Shown: one piece after another, positions 43,334 to 52,007 of the stretch
Layout: each line of letters begins with the position of its first letter
Numbering within the stretch: the first letter of the stretch is position 1
DNA from: Oceanobacillus jeddahensis
GTDB taxonomy: Bacteria > Bacillota > Bacilli > Bacillales > Amphibacillaceae
Direction of reading: 5' to 3'
Assembly (NCBI RefSeq): GCF_000750635.1
Contig: NZ_CCDM010000004.1
Coordinates: forward strand, 186,001-250,000
DNA length: 64,000 nucleotides
Program-made: the position numbers and the translations under genes
Notes under the pieces: model-generated
What the model was told of the DNA's origin: nothing
Seen by the model: the letters and a program-made list of their open reading frames with translations, nothing else
The model's database searches: none

Positions 43334-43366
43334 ATAATTAGCATAAGTAAAATAAATGTTAATTAT
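43334..43366. promoter_or_regulatory. Putative LysR operator
   Basis: ATAATTAGCAT (43334-43344) and ATGTTAATTAT (43356-43366) form an 11-base inverted repeat with one mismatch and an 11-base spacer, centred in the divergent region between mmsA and the LysR gene. It contains T-N11-A arrangements typical of LysR sites. A likely binding site for autoregulation and for activation of the catabolic operon. Confidence 0.65.
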
Positions 43367-43404
43367 GTCTAACATTCAAAAAAATTATACTAAGGAGAAT
43401 TGCC

Positions 43405-44286
43405 ATGACATTGCAGCGGTATGAAATCTTCAATAAAGTCATCCAACTGAAAAATATCAGCAAAGCAGCTAGCGAGCTCCACCTTACTCAACCCGGGCTT
43501 AGTAACGCGATTAAAAGTCTGGAATCAGATTTAAATTTAAAATTATTGAACCGTAACAGAAGTGGAATTTCCTTAACCAAAGAAGGAGAAAAGATTTATC
43601 ATTATACATTGCAAATAGAAAAAATGAATGAAGCTTTAATGCAAGAAGCAAGTCACCTGAATGGCTTAAAGACAGGAACGGTAAATGTAGGCTCTTTTTC
43701 CAGTGTGACAGGCAATTGGATTCCTCCTATTGTGAAGAAAATGCAGGAAGAGTACCCGGGGATTGAAATAAATATTCATGAGGGAGATTATGAGTCTCTT
43801 AAAAAAAGAGTATTGACCGGGGAATTAGATTGTTGTTTTAATACCGGTGCTGACAATAGCAGTTTAACCTTTATCCCGCTCCAAAAAGATGAATTATTTT
43901 GCATTGTTTCGAATCAGCATCCTTTACATACCAAAAATGAAATCAGCGTGAAGGAGCTATCTTCTTATCCATTTATTAAACCTAAAAAAAGCTGGGATGA
44001 TGAAATTATCGGGCTATTTTCAAAATATAATCTATCTCCCAATATAAAATATGAAGTTTCTGAAGACCTGCCTATCATTGCACTTGTAGAAGCAAACCTT
44101 GGAATAAATATTAGGCCTGAACTGGTACTCCAAAAGGAAAAAACATCTAAACGCATTAAAGTTATTAAATTAAAAGAGGATGCTTACCGAATTTTAGGGT
44201 TGTGTACATCAGCGGAGCCATCCCATGCTACACAGGTATTTATTTCTGTTACAAAGGAGCTTTATAAGGAAGATTTCCAGTTATAG
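43405..44286 (+). CDS. LysR-family transcriptional regulator
   Basis: A 293-residue regulator. The N-terminal winged helix-turn-helix (about 1-60) carries NISKAASELHLTQPGLSNAIKSLE, the LysR signature. Residues 90-290 form the periplasmic-binding-like effector domain. The gene is transcribed away from the 14-gene catabolic cluster that starts with mmsA and is its probable activator, with the inducer likely to be a pathway substrate or intermediate. AAGGAG lies before the ATG. A strong terminator follows at 44326. Confidence 0.95.
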   Translation: MTLQRYEIFNKVIQLKNISKAASELHLTQPGLSNAIKSLESDLNLKLLNRNRSGISLTKEGEKIYHYTLQIEKMNEALMQEASHLNGLKTGTVNVGSFSSVTGNWIPPIVKKMQEEYPGIEINIHEGDYESLKKRVLTGELDCCFNTGADNSSLTFIPLQKDELFCIVSNQHPLHTKNEISVKELSSYPFIKPKKSWDDEIIGLFSKYNLSPNIKYEVSEDLPIIALVEANLGINIRPELVLQKEKTSKRIKVIKLKEDAYRILGLCTSAEPSHATQVFISVTKELYKEDFQL

Positions 44287-44325
44287 AGATTTCTTATCTT
44301 TGGAGTTATTAATATCCGATCAAAT

Positions 44326-44363
44326 AAAAGCAGATCAAACCTGAATCAGTTGATCTGCTTTTT
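44326..44363 (+). terminator. Rho-independent terminator after the LysR gene
   Basis: AAAAGCAGATCAA (44326-44338) pairs with TTGATCTGCTTTT; a perfect stem of about 13 bp ending in T residues. Confidence 0.9.
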
Positions 44364-44395
44364 GAATGTAACGTTTTTTAGTTAGATAATTCTTC

Positions 44396-44995
44396 TTAGT
44401 ATACCTTATACCCCTGCCCAGTCTGCGCACCAAAAACACTTTTACGATAAGCTAAACCGATTCGTTCAGAAGAAACAGGTTGGAATCCCTGGAATAGTTT
44501 CCCATACTTCTCTTTTGATTTCTCAAGCATCGATGGACTAACATGATTAATCCGGATTCCACGCGGCATTTCAATCGCGGCTGATTTCACAAAGGCCGAT
44601 ACCCCGCCATTTGCCATTGCCGAAGAGGATGCTGTTTTTAGTGGATCATCCATCAGTACACCCGTTGTCAGTGTAATGCTTCCATGATCCTTCAGATAGT
44701 GCAGGCCGATTAATACTAAATTCACTTGTCCAAGCTGTTTACTGTTTACGGCAATCATATTCTGCTCCGGTGTCAGTTCATCTACGGTTGCAAAATGCGC
44801 AGATCCTGCTGCACAAATAATTGCATCTACCTCGCCTACTTTTTCAAACAATGCTTTTATGCTTTCTTCAGAAGTAATATCTATCGGATATTCCGAAGAA
44901 TTTCGGCTTGCTTGAATGATTTCTGCATCATTCTTTAATTCTTCATATACTACCTCGCCGATTGATCCAGTCGCTCCTACTAATAGTATTTTCAT
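44396..44995 (-). CDS. Short SDR-like oxidoreductase, copy B
   Basis: A 199-residue protein differing from copy A (33419-34018) at only five positions and sharing long identical nucleotide runs, so the duplication or gene conversion is recent. It has the same GATGSIG nucleotide motif and the same lack of a YxxxK pair. Unlike copy A it stands outside the operon, beyond the LysR terminator, with its own upstream region and AGGAGAG ribosome site. Function unknown; the differences are too few to suggest a changed role. Confidence 0.9.
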   Translation of the reverse strand: MKILLVGATGSIGEVVYEELKNDAEIIQASRNSSEYPIDITSEESIKALFEKVGEVDAIICAAGSAHFATVDELTPEQNMIAVNSKQLGQVNLVLIGLHYLKDHGSITLTTGVLMDDPLKTASSSAMANGGVSAFVKSAAIEMPRGIRINHVSPSMLEKSKEKYGKLFQGFQPVSSERIGLAYRKSVFGAQTGQGYKVY

Positions 44996-45121
44996 GGTTG
45001 CTCTCTCCTTTTGCTAAAAGATTCTATTACATACATTCCCTTGCTACAGTATCCCATAACGTTTTATGAGATGCATAAATTTTAGCTCATTATGTTTTTA
45101 AATAATTATTTGAAAACGAAA

Positions 45122-45167
45122 GAAACATCCTCCTTCTAACACTTACATATCAGAAAGAGGATGTTTC
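45122..45167 (-). terminator. Rho-independent terminator after nhaC
   Basis: On the minus strand GAAACATCCTC pairs with GAGGATGTTTC (an 11-bp stem, extended by TTTCT/AGAAG), followed by TTTCGTTTTC. It begins 14 bases after the antiporter stop codon. Confidence 0.85.
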
Positions 45168-45180
45168 CACAGTCAACTAT

Positions 45181-46626
45181 TTATTTTTCAGATGGAGCTT
45201 TCAAACCCTCGTCCGGATCCGCATCTTCTCTTTTGGCAATACCAATCCCTGTATAGCCCAGGATAATTGCAAAAATGAAGCCGGTATAACACAGAATAGC
45301 CCATGGTGCATAACTAAGTGTAGAAACACCCAGTGTACCAGCCATAAACACTCCTGCTGAAGACCAAGGTACAAGAGGAACAACAACTGTACCAGAATCT
45401 TCTAACGTACGGGAAAGGGTTTTTGCCTGCAGTTTATTTTTCTTATATGTGTCCTTAAACGTCTCGCCGGGCACAATAATAGAGAGATAAGAGTTCCCTG
45501 TAACCAAAGCCATGGTCAGACAAGAAAGCACTGTTGTTAAAATCAAATCACCAGTACGTTTGACCACCTTCATCAGCGCTCCAATAATCACATCCAAGGA
45601 ACCAGATGTTGTCATAATCCCAGCGAAAATAAAAGCAGAAAAAGCTATTAAAACAACTCCTGTCATAGACTGCATTCCGCCCTGATGGACAAGATCAAGA
45701 ACTTCCGTAATAACCGTATCCGGATTAAAATTAGCACGATTTACCATTGCTACATCAAATCCTGAAACGGTTGATGCAAAAATATCGGTTACACTGAATC
45801 CTTGCATGAATCTGCTGATTACCGCTGCAACAATAGATGAAAAAATAATTGTCGGCAGAGTTGGCTTTTTTCTCAGCGCACCATATAAAACAATTGCCGG
45901 AGGAAGCAGCAGCAAAATATTCCAATCAAACATCGATGCCAATGTATCCAGCATGACAGTCATTGTTTCAGGAGTGGAGGCATCAGCAGATGATACATTA
46001 AAACCGACAAACAAATATACAATGATACTGATAACAGCTGCTGGAACAGTTGTCCAGAGCATATGTCGGATATGTTCATATAATTCACTTCCAGCCGCTA
46101 TGGGTGCTAAGTTGGTTGTATCTGATAACGGGGATAATTTATCTCCAAAATAGGCTCCGGCAACAACCGCGCCAGCAGTTGCCGGCAAACTTGCCCCAAG
46201 TCCAGTCGCAATTCCCATTAAAGCAACGCCAACCGTACCCGCAGAACCCCAAGAGGTCCCGGTAACAATGGATATAATGGCAGATACTACAAAAGCAATT
46301 AACACAATAAAGGTTGGATCAATAATCTTTAAACCATAATAAATCATCATTGGAATTGTACCGGCAATCATCCATGTTCCAATAAGAATCCCAATCGAGA
46401 TCAGTATAAGAATAGCAGGCATAGCCTGTTTAATTTTTTCTTGGATACCCTCCATCATTTCATCCCAAGTATATCCTAATCTCCATGCAATAAATCCTGC
46501 ATATACGGAAGCTAAAATCAGCAGAGGCTCCGGACTGAATCCATACACACCAAAACCGATAGCGAGCAACAACAGCATGACTACAATTGGAGAAAAAGCT
46601 TCAAATAAGTTAGGTTGTTTTTTCAT
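45181..46626 (-). CDS. nhaC: NhaC-family Na+/H+ antiporter
   Basis: A 481-residue membrane protein with about 11-12 helices. Family stretches are visible: TGTSWGSAGTVGVALMGIA near 121, and AGAYFGDKLSPLSDTTNLAP near 155, a core motif of NhaC. It exchanges sodium (or another cation/substrate) for protons. It is the second gene of an operon with isoaspartyl dipeptidase (38-base gap) behind a sigma-54 promoter. This company suggests it may act as an amino acid or dipeptide-linked exchanger, as seen for NhaC relatives such as malate-lactate antiporters. Substrate uncertain. Confidence 0.9.
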   Translation of the reverse strand: MKKQPNLFEAFSPIVVMLLLLAIGFGVYGFSPEPLLILASVYAGFIAWRLGYTWDEMMEGIQEKIKQAMPAILILISIGILIGTWMIAGTIPMMIYYGLKIIDPTFIVLIAFVVSAIISIVTGTSWGSAGTVGVALMGIATGLGASLPATAGAVVAGAYFGDKLSPLSDTTNLAPIAAGSELYEHIRHMLWTTVPAAVISIIVYLFVGFNVSSADASTPETMTVMLDTLASMFDWNILLLLPPAIVLYGALRKKPTLPTIIFSSIVAAVISRFMQGFSVTDIFASTVSGFDVAMVNRANFNPDTVITEVLDLVHQGGMQSMTGVVLIAFSAFIFAGIMTTSGSLDVIIGALMKVVKRTGDLILTTVLSCLTMALVTGNSYLSIIVPGETFKDTYKKNKLQAKTLSRTLEDSGTVVVPLVPWSSAGVFMAGTLGVSTLSYAPWAILCYTGFIFAIILGYTGIGIAKREDADPDEGLKAPSEK

Positions 46627-46663
46627 TTATAAATCCTCCTCATTACCTGGCAACACAAATTCA

Positions 46664-47815
46664 TTATTTTTCAAAGGTCCCTTTCACAAGAAGCTCTTTA
46701 TTTTCAAGCATATGACGCCCTTTTGCAAATACATGCTCTAAAGCTAATGTCTCTTTATTTAAAAGAAGTACATCTGCATCTTTATCTTCTTGAATACTGC
46801 CTTTTTTACTCAGTTTCAAAGCATCCGCTGTATTACTAGTGACTAATGGTAAAATTTCCTGTAAAGCTATATTTTGATTTTTCACCGCAGCAATTACTTG
46901 CTGAAATAAGGTTTGTGTACTTGCTACTCCAAAACCAACCATTTTTCCACTTTCATCAAATTTGGGCAGACTGCCATTTCCATCTGAAGAAATGGTCAAA
47001 TGTTGCATATCTCCACCATTCTCTTTATAGTAAATAACCCACTTTCCCGTTTCTTCATCTGCTGTTATATCAACATAAGCTCCTTTATTTGCCAGACGAA
47101 TCGCATCATCCACTAACTCCTGACTACGTGTAATATGAGTTGCATAAAGATTCGAAGCAGGCAGTTCATAATCCTCTAAAAGCTGGTGCAGAAGAGCTAA
47201 ATATTCTTTTCCAGGTCCTGTGTGAAAATGGGTTACCCCTGCTTTCCCACTTAACATCCCGCCAACACGCGCTTCTCCGACGATTTTAGCCAATTCATGT
47301 ATAGAAGGTTGTCCAGAACGGGAATCGGAAATAGCAATCTCTGCCGCTCCAATAATTTTATCAAATAGAATAATATCTTCTTTTACACTAGATGAAATGG
47401 TGGTCGTAGGAACAGCATAATTCCCGGTATAAATAAACGTAGTCATTCCCTCTTCTTCCAAGCCGCGTGCTTTTGCAAGAAGAGAAGTCATATGTCTGGT
47501 AGTACCGTCTGTCCCTAAAAGGCCGACAACCGTCGTAATTCCTGATTGAATCATATCACTTAGTTGTATTTCCGGTGTCCGGGTAGCAAAGCCCCCTTCT
47601 CCGCCACCGCCAATCAAATGAACATGCGGGTCGATAAATCCTGGTACAGCATAAGCGCCCTCAGCATCGACTATTTTATAATCGATACCGATCCCTTTTA
47701 TTGCTTCTTCATCTACTTCTCCTATTTTGGCAATTCTTTGACCTACGAATAAGATGGATGCTCTTCCTAACGGTTCTGGAGCATACACTTCTGCATTTTT
47801 AATTAATGTAATCAT
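46664..47815 (-). CDS. iadA: Isoaspartyl (beta-aspartyl) dipeptidase
   Basis: A 383-residue amidohydrolase that cleaves beta-aspartyl dipeptides released from damaged proteins. The metal-site His pair is at 64 and 66 (DPHVHLIGGGGEGG); VVGLLGTDGTTRH, the Tyr-bearing TGNYAVP and the catalytic SSDGNGSLPKF are all conserved with Escherichia coli IadA. The segment holding the bridging carbamylated Lys in the E. coli enzyme reads GAAEIAISD here, so a Glu appears to replace it (aligned by eye). GGAGG precedes the ATG. Expressed from the sigma-54 promoter at 47889 and followed by nhaC. Confidence 0.95.
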   Translation of the reverse strand: MITLIKNAEVYAPEPLGRASILFVGQRIAKIGEVDEEAIKGIGIDYKIVDAEGAYAVPGFIDPHVHLIGGGGEGGFATRTPEIQLSDMIQSGITTVVGLLGTDGTTRHMTSLLAKARGLEEEGMTTFIYTGNYAVPTTTISSSVKEDIILFDKIIGAAEIAISDSRSGQPSIHELAKIVGEARVGGMLSGKAGVTHFHTGPGKEYLALLHQLLEDYELPASNLYATHITRSQELVDDAIRLANKGAYVDITADEETGKWVIYYKENGGDMQHLTISSDGNGSLPKFDESGKMVGFGVASTQTLFQQVIAAVKNQNIALQEILPLVTSNTADALKLSKKGSIQEDKDADVLLLNKETLALEHVFAKGRHMLENKELLVKGTFEK

Positions 47816-47888
47816 TTATCTGGCCTCCGTTTGCTAAATACTACTTATTTTCTGAAAATAATCCAAGCTATTTTCTATAAAATTTTCA

Positions 47889-47905
47889 TGCAAAAAATAT
47901 GCCAA
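47889..47905 (-). promoter_or_regulatory. Sigma-54 (-24/-12) promoter of iadA-nhaC
   Basis: The minus strand reads TTGGCATATTTTTTGCA: GG and GC separated by exactly 10 bases, matching the TGGCAC-N5-TTGC consensus except the last C. Transcription would begin about 12 bases further, giving a leader of roughly 60 bases before iadA. The neighbouring gene at 48000 encodes a sigma-54 activator. Confidence 0.88.
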
Positions 47906-47949
47906 TAATTATTAGGCTTTTTTTATGCTATTCCAGCGTAGAAAAATAA

Positions 47950-47998
47950 ATTTAGGAGTATTTATAGAATTAGAACAATCCTATAAATACTCCTAAAT
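47950..47998. promoter_or_regulatory. 18-bp perfect inverted repeat: activator site or terminator
   Basis: ATTTAGGAGTATTTATAG (47950-47967) is perfectly inverted at 47981-47998 with a 13-base loop. It is 2 bases past the end of the sigma-54 activator gene and about 45 bases upstream of the -24 box. It could terminate that gene (but with low GC and a poor T run) or be the upstream activating sequence for the activator. Confidence 0.6.
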
Positions 47999-47999
47999 A

Positions 48000-50036
48000 T
48001 CATATATGCTCGATCATGTTTATTCCTAGATTGGTTATTTTTGTTCCTTGCTTTTTAATTCCGGTTTCTACTAAGCCGTATTTCTTAAGTATATCCAATT
48101 TCGTGCGCAGCTTACTTTCAGAAATCTTATCAGAAAGCATTGCCTGCAATGTAGAACGTCCTATTCCTGCATTTTCTCCCTGAGTTACCATTAAACACTC
48201 TAAAATATCTTTATACAAATGAAGATCTCCAGAATGCTCCAGTAATCTTGTTATTTTATCTGGGTGCATATTGGAGGGAAAGCCATCTTGTATTTGGAAT
48301 GGCAAATCCGTGATGCTTACCTCTCGTCCATTTACAATAACAGATAAATAGGTAATCAATCCTTCTAATTCACGAACATTACCTGGCCATCTATAAGAAG
48401 AAAGCTTTTCCATCACAGCCGGCGAAAAAGATAATTGACTATTTTTCTGTTCTAAGAAATACGTTATTAAATCCGGAATATCTTCTTTGCGTTCTTGTAA
48501 AGAAGGGATTCTCAAAGGCAGCTGGTTCAAGCGGTAAAACAGATCATCCCGAAATTCTCCTTTTCGAATCATATCCTCCAGCTGTTTATTCGTAGCAGCA
48601 ATCACTCTAACATTAACTGGAATAACCGTACTTCCTCCAACACGCATAACTTGTCTTTCTTGCAAAACTCTTAAAATAGCTGCCTGAATTTTTAGTGGAG
48701 CATCGCCTATTTCATCCAAAAATATCGTTCCATTCTGTGCAAGTTCAAACAGACCGGCTTTTCCACCTTTTCGTGCACCCGTAAATGCACCTTCTGCATA
48801 ACCGAATAATTCACTTTCTGCCAGAGATTCTGAAATCCCTGCAAAGTTTACTGCAACAAACGGGCCTTTATTTCTGGAAGAATACTCATGAATAGATTGA
48901 GCAAAAATCTCTTTTCCCGTACCACTTTCTCCAGTGATCAATACCGTATAATCACTTCGGGCTATTTTTTTAGCAAGCTGTTGTGTTTGCATCATGATCA
49001 TACTGTTTCCAACATTATCTTCAAAAGAGTATTTGGTGGTTAAACCTGATTGTAATTTTTTATTCCTTATTTCTTGCTCCATCCGTTCTACATGCGTTAC
49101 ATCCTGAAAAACAAGAACAATCCCTGAAAAAGAGCCTTCCTGCAATATAGGAGTAAGTGTAGCTAATAAATTTAATCCATGCACCTGAATCATTTGCCTG
49201 GGAATTTGCTGTTTTGTTTCCATCACTTTATCAATCTGAAATTCATCCAATACATCCGAATAATGCTTGTATAAAACAGCTTGACTATCGATTTCTAAAA
49301 TGCTGCCTGCTTCCTCGTTAAACAGCGAGACACGTCCTTCTTTATCAATAAAGACAACACCTTCCTGCACGGTATTCAGGACAGCCTGCAAGCTGGAATT
49401 AATGTAGTTCTCATTCCGGACAGAATTTGCAAGCTCCCTTCCAATACGGGCAACATTTTTCACATAACCCATGGTAATATGATGTGCATGATCAAAATTA
49501 TGCTGAAGAATCTTTGAAATATCGAATAAAGTACTTAAATCAAGACGTCTGTTTCCTAAATCAATCACAGACTCTAACCCCTTAGGCACGAGATTTGCTA
49601 ATCCATGAGTAATGGCTATATCAACATTTTTTAGATCAGGCGGGTTTTCCATGTCTGGAGAATAAGCATAGAAATCTAAGTAGTCAAAACCTAAATACTT
49701 CAGCATTGTGACAGATTCACAAGCAATAGCCTCATCATTACTGACAAGCAGACATTGAGCGTCTCTGGGTAATTCAAATAATTTTTCAAGCTTTTTAAAA
49801 TCAATGGACCGGTTAGCAACTAATAATGGAGCTTTTGTTTTCTCTATATTGATGAAATCTTTGACTAAACTGTCCGGGACAGAAGAAAGAATTAAATCCA
49901 CATCCTCCAGATAAACCGGTAAAAAATGATTGCTGCGCAGCGTGATGCTATTTCCAAAAACCTCGCGAATATTATCACGAAATGTATAATATAGGTCAAT
50001 CTCTTTGGTGAGTACCAGAATAACCGGATTGTTCAT
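48000..50036 (-). CDS. Sigma-54-dependent transcriptional activator, PrpR-like
   Basis: A 678-residue enhancer-binding protein. Residues 1-185 resemble the PrpR N-terminal sensor domain (two lobes, ending DLSTLFDISK). A PAS domain spans about 215-315. The AAA+ domain has Walker A GESGTGKE (369-376), the sigma-54 contact loop GAFTGA (416-421), Walker B GTIFLDEIG (436-443) and FRDDLFYRL. The C-terminus is a winged-helix-like region (about 600-678) rather than a plain Fis helix-turn-helix. Encoded upstream of and in line with iadA-nhaC, whose sigma-54 promoter it should activate. The inducer may be a dipeptide or aspartate derivative. Confidence 0.94.
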   Translation of the reverse strand: MNNPVILVLTKEIDLYYTFRDNIREVFGNSITLRSNHFLPVYLEDVDLILSSVPDSLVKDFINIEKTKAPLLVANRSIDFKKLEKLFELPRDAQCLLVSNDEAIACESVTMLKYLGFDYLDFYAYSPDMENPPDLKNVDIAITHGLANLVPKGLESVIDLGNRRLDLSTLFDISKILQHNFDHAHHITMGYVKNVARIGRELANSVRNENYINSSLQAVLNTVQEGVVFIDKEGRVSLFNEEAGSILEIDSQAVLYKHYSDVLDEFQIDKVMETKQQIPRQMIQVHGLNLLATLTPILQEGSFSGIVLVFQDVTHVERMEQEIRNKKLQSGLTTKYSFEDNVGNSMIMMQTQQLAKKIARSDYTVLITGESGTGKEIFAQSIHEYSSRNKGPFVAVNFAGISESLAESELFGYAEGAFTGARKGGKAGLFELAQNGTIFLDEIGDAPLKIQAAILRVLQERQVMRVGGSTVIPVNVRVIAATNKQLEDMIRKGEFRDDLFYRLNQLPLRIPSLQERKEDIPDLITYFLEQKNSQLSFSPAVMEKLSSYRWPGNVRELEGLITYLSVIVNGREVSITDLPFQIQDGFPSNMHPDKITRLLEHSGDLHLYKDILECLMVTQGENAGIGRSTLQAMLSDKISESKLRTKLDILKKYGLVETGIKKQGTKITNLGINMIEHI

Positions 50037-50097
50037 CGGTGTTCACTCCAATCAGATGTTGCGTTATTTAACTAGTATAAATAATTCATTTCTGAAA

Positions 50098-50210
50098 ATA
50101 AAACGAAACTTCATTCAGTGGGAGTTAGCGCCCGTTATCTCCCGCTTAAATAAATTCATTCTTACTCTTTATTTTGAGGCGGGAGTTTTACGGGCGGTTC
50201 TCCGTGATAA
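50098..50210 (-). repeat. Dispersed palindromic repeat copy
   Basis: About 113 bases from ATAAAACGAAACTTCATTC to TTCTCCGTGATAA, the reverse orientation of the copy at 27903 with a shorter interior. Paired blocks ATCTCCCGCTTAAATAAA and TTATTTTGAGGCGGGAG are retained. Located between the sigma-54 activator start and the APH-like gene. Confidence 0.85.
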
Positions 50211-50271
50211 AACAAAAGCTGCTATAACAATCACGAATAAGAATAAAATAATACAAAGCTGCTCATTTCTG

Positions 50272-51039
50272 TCAAAAAAATTCGTAAAGTCCATTTTCAA
50301 AATATCGAAATTCACTTTCTGATACACGGTAACGATGATAACCTTCATAAAAAGCATTTAGTAATGCTTCATGCTGTATCCATTTTCTTATCGCCAACGA
50401 TTCATCATATCTTGGATCTCCGACTGTCATTCTAGATACATCGATAAACAGGCTGACTTTACCATCCGTAACAAGCACATTATCCGTAGTACAATCCCCA
50501 TGAATCATTGTTTGTTTGACAGGTGATGGTTTATTTTCTTTCAGGTTTTCTAATAGTTGTAAATCGCTGTCTGTTTGTCCTTGTTTCATATAGCCTTCAG
50601 CCTTATTAAGCTGGATGGACAACCAATCTCCCTGATGATTGAATGATTCCAGTAGGTCTATTTCGTGTAATCTTTGCAAAAGCGCTCCAAAATCCTTGAT
50701 TAACCGTTTCTTCTCTTCCATATTTTCAGCGCTCTTTAAGGCAGCCGTTAAGCTTACTCCTTGTTCAAATGACATCAGTAAATGGCTCACATCCTGGTCC
50801 CCTCCAAAATAAACGTATCTTGGAACTGGAATCAAATGATTATGCTTTAATTTTTGCAGAACAAAAGCCTCTTCCTTCAACCATTCTCTATCCCTTTGCT
50901 TAAAGGAGCTTTTCAAAAGATAAACATTATCTGCTTCAACCTTACGAACTTCCGAGGTACAGCCTTGCTCCGCTAATACCTGCATCTTTTTTATTTTCTC
51001 TATCTTTTTTTCTATTTCTTTCCTTTGATTTGTATTCAC
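50272..51039 (-). CDS. Aminoglycoside phosphotransferase/choline kinase-like protein
   Basis: A kinase-fold protein of 255 residues. I use the GTG at 51039 because GAGGTG lies 8 bases upstream; a longer frame runs into the upstream methyltransferase gene. The catalytic loop IHGDCTTDN lies near 190 and the metal-binding Asp in FIDVSRMTVGDPRYDE near 207-222, the APH pattern. The N-lobe has YLLKSSFKQRDRE. It may phosphorylate an antibiotic, a sugar or an alcohol. It starts 13 bases after the methyltransferase stop, so the two are an operon of unknown purpose. Confidence 0.85.
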   Translation of the reverse strand: MNTNQRKEIEKKIEKIKKMQVLAEQGCTSEVRKVEADNVYLLKSSFKQRDREWLKEEAFVLQKLKHNHLIPVPRYVYFGGDQDVSHLLMSFEQGVSLTAALKSAENMEEKKRLIKDFGALLQRLHEIDLLESFNHQGDWLSIQLNKAEGYMKQGQTDSDLQLLENLKENKPSPVKQTMIHGDCTTDNVLVTDGKVSLFIDVSRMTVGDPRYDESLAIRKWIQHEALLNAFYEGYHRYRVSESEFRYFENGLYEFF

Positions 51040-51052
51040 ACGGTATTCACCT

Positions 51053-51799
51053 CTATTTTTTGCCCAGCATCGTAAACTCCCAAGGAATATCCTCCCCATT
51101 CCATCCACGATGTTCATCAAATTTTTGCAGTTGAAATCCCGATTCAATTACCGCATTAATCATTTCACTCAATGTATGCAAGCGAACGTACACATTCGGA
51201 AAATCATGCTGTTCTTCTGTATTAAAAAAATCTTTATAAGCTAAATCAGCCAATTTCAAATTCTGATTATCAAAATAGGTTACCTTATCCTTATCACTAA
51301 GGAAAAATTGTCTTAACGGATGAAAATCACTCAAGATCATTTTCCCGCCTGTTTTTAATATCGCATACAACATATGCATTAATTTTTGAATATCGTGAAA
51401 GTAATGTAAGATGCCGCCTTCCAAGTACAGTACATCAAAATACTCTTGATACACTCGCAAATCAATATCATAAATATCCGTAATAATATAATTGATTGAG
51501 GTACCAGCGTGCTCTGCAAGCTCCAATGCATACTGTTTATTTTCTTCAGAAATATCGAACACTGTAACTTCCGCACCCAACAAGGCAATTGGAACAGCTT
51601 TTCGTCCATTAGATCCGCAAAGATTAACTACCTTCTTTCCTTTGATTTGTTTAAAATAGTCCTTATGTTTTTTCAGGTGAGCAGTAGGATGCTTTGTTAT
51701 CTGTTCAGCTAATTCTTCAGGAGTTCCATACCTTTTATTCCAATATTCATATGCTCTATACTCCCAGGCAATTTTATTTTTCTTGCTTTGTTTATTCAT
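51053..51799 (-). CDS. SAM-dependent methyltransferase (class I)
   Basis: A 248-residue enzyme. I use the ATG at 51799, with GGAGG 6 bases upstream; the longer frame from 51898 lacks a ribosome site. The SAM-binding segment is VVNLCGSNGRKAVPIALLGA near 61-80 (the GxGxG loop appears as LCGSNG), followed by the acidic VTVFDIS and a proline-free post-II region (YLEGGILHYF). It resembles small-molecule or ubiquinone-type methyltransferases. Coupled with the APH-like kinase downstream; the pair recalls antibiotic-modifying or metabolite-repair genes, but no substrate is evident. Confidence 0.88.
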   Translation of the reverse strand: MNKQSKKNKIAWEYRAYEYWNKRYGTPEELAEQITKHPTAHLKKHKDYFKQIKGKKVVNLCGSNGRKAVPIALLGAEVTVFDISEENKQYALELAEHAGTSINYIITDIYDIDLRVYQEYFDVLYLEGGILHYFHDIQKLMHMLYAILKTGGKMILSDFHPLRQFFLSDKDKVTYFDNQNLKLADLAYKDFFNTEEQHDFPNVYVRLHTLSEMINAVIESGFQLQKFDEHRGWNGEDIPWEFTMLGKK

Positions 51800-52007
51800 A
51801 TCTCCCCTCCTACATACCAAGAATTTTATTTTTAATAACGTTTCAACCTGTTTTATTTTGTTAAGCCATGTATTTAATTCATATCTTGCAAAATGCATTT
51901 GTTAACCGATGAGTACATAGGAAGGAGGAGCTCATGAAATCGATTGACCACTTTTATCCCAGCATTACCAAAAACCTCTGGTATCGCGAAGTCCAGTTTC
52001 TTTTTAA

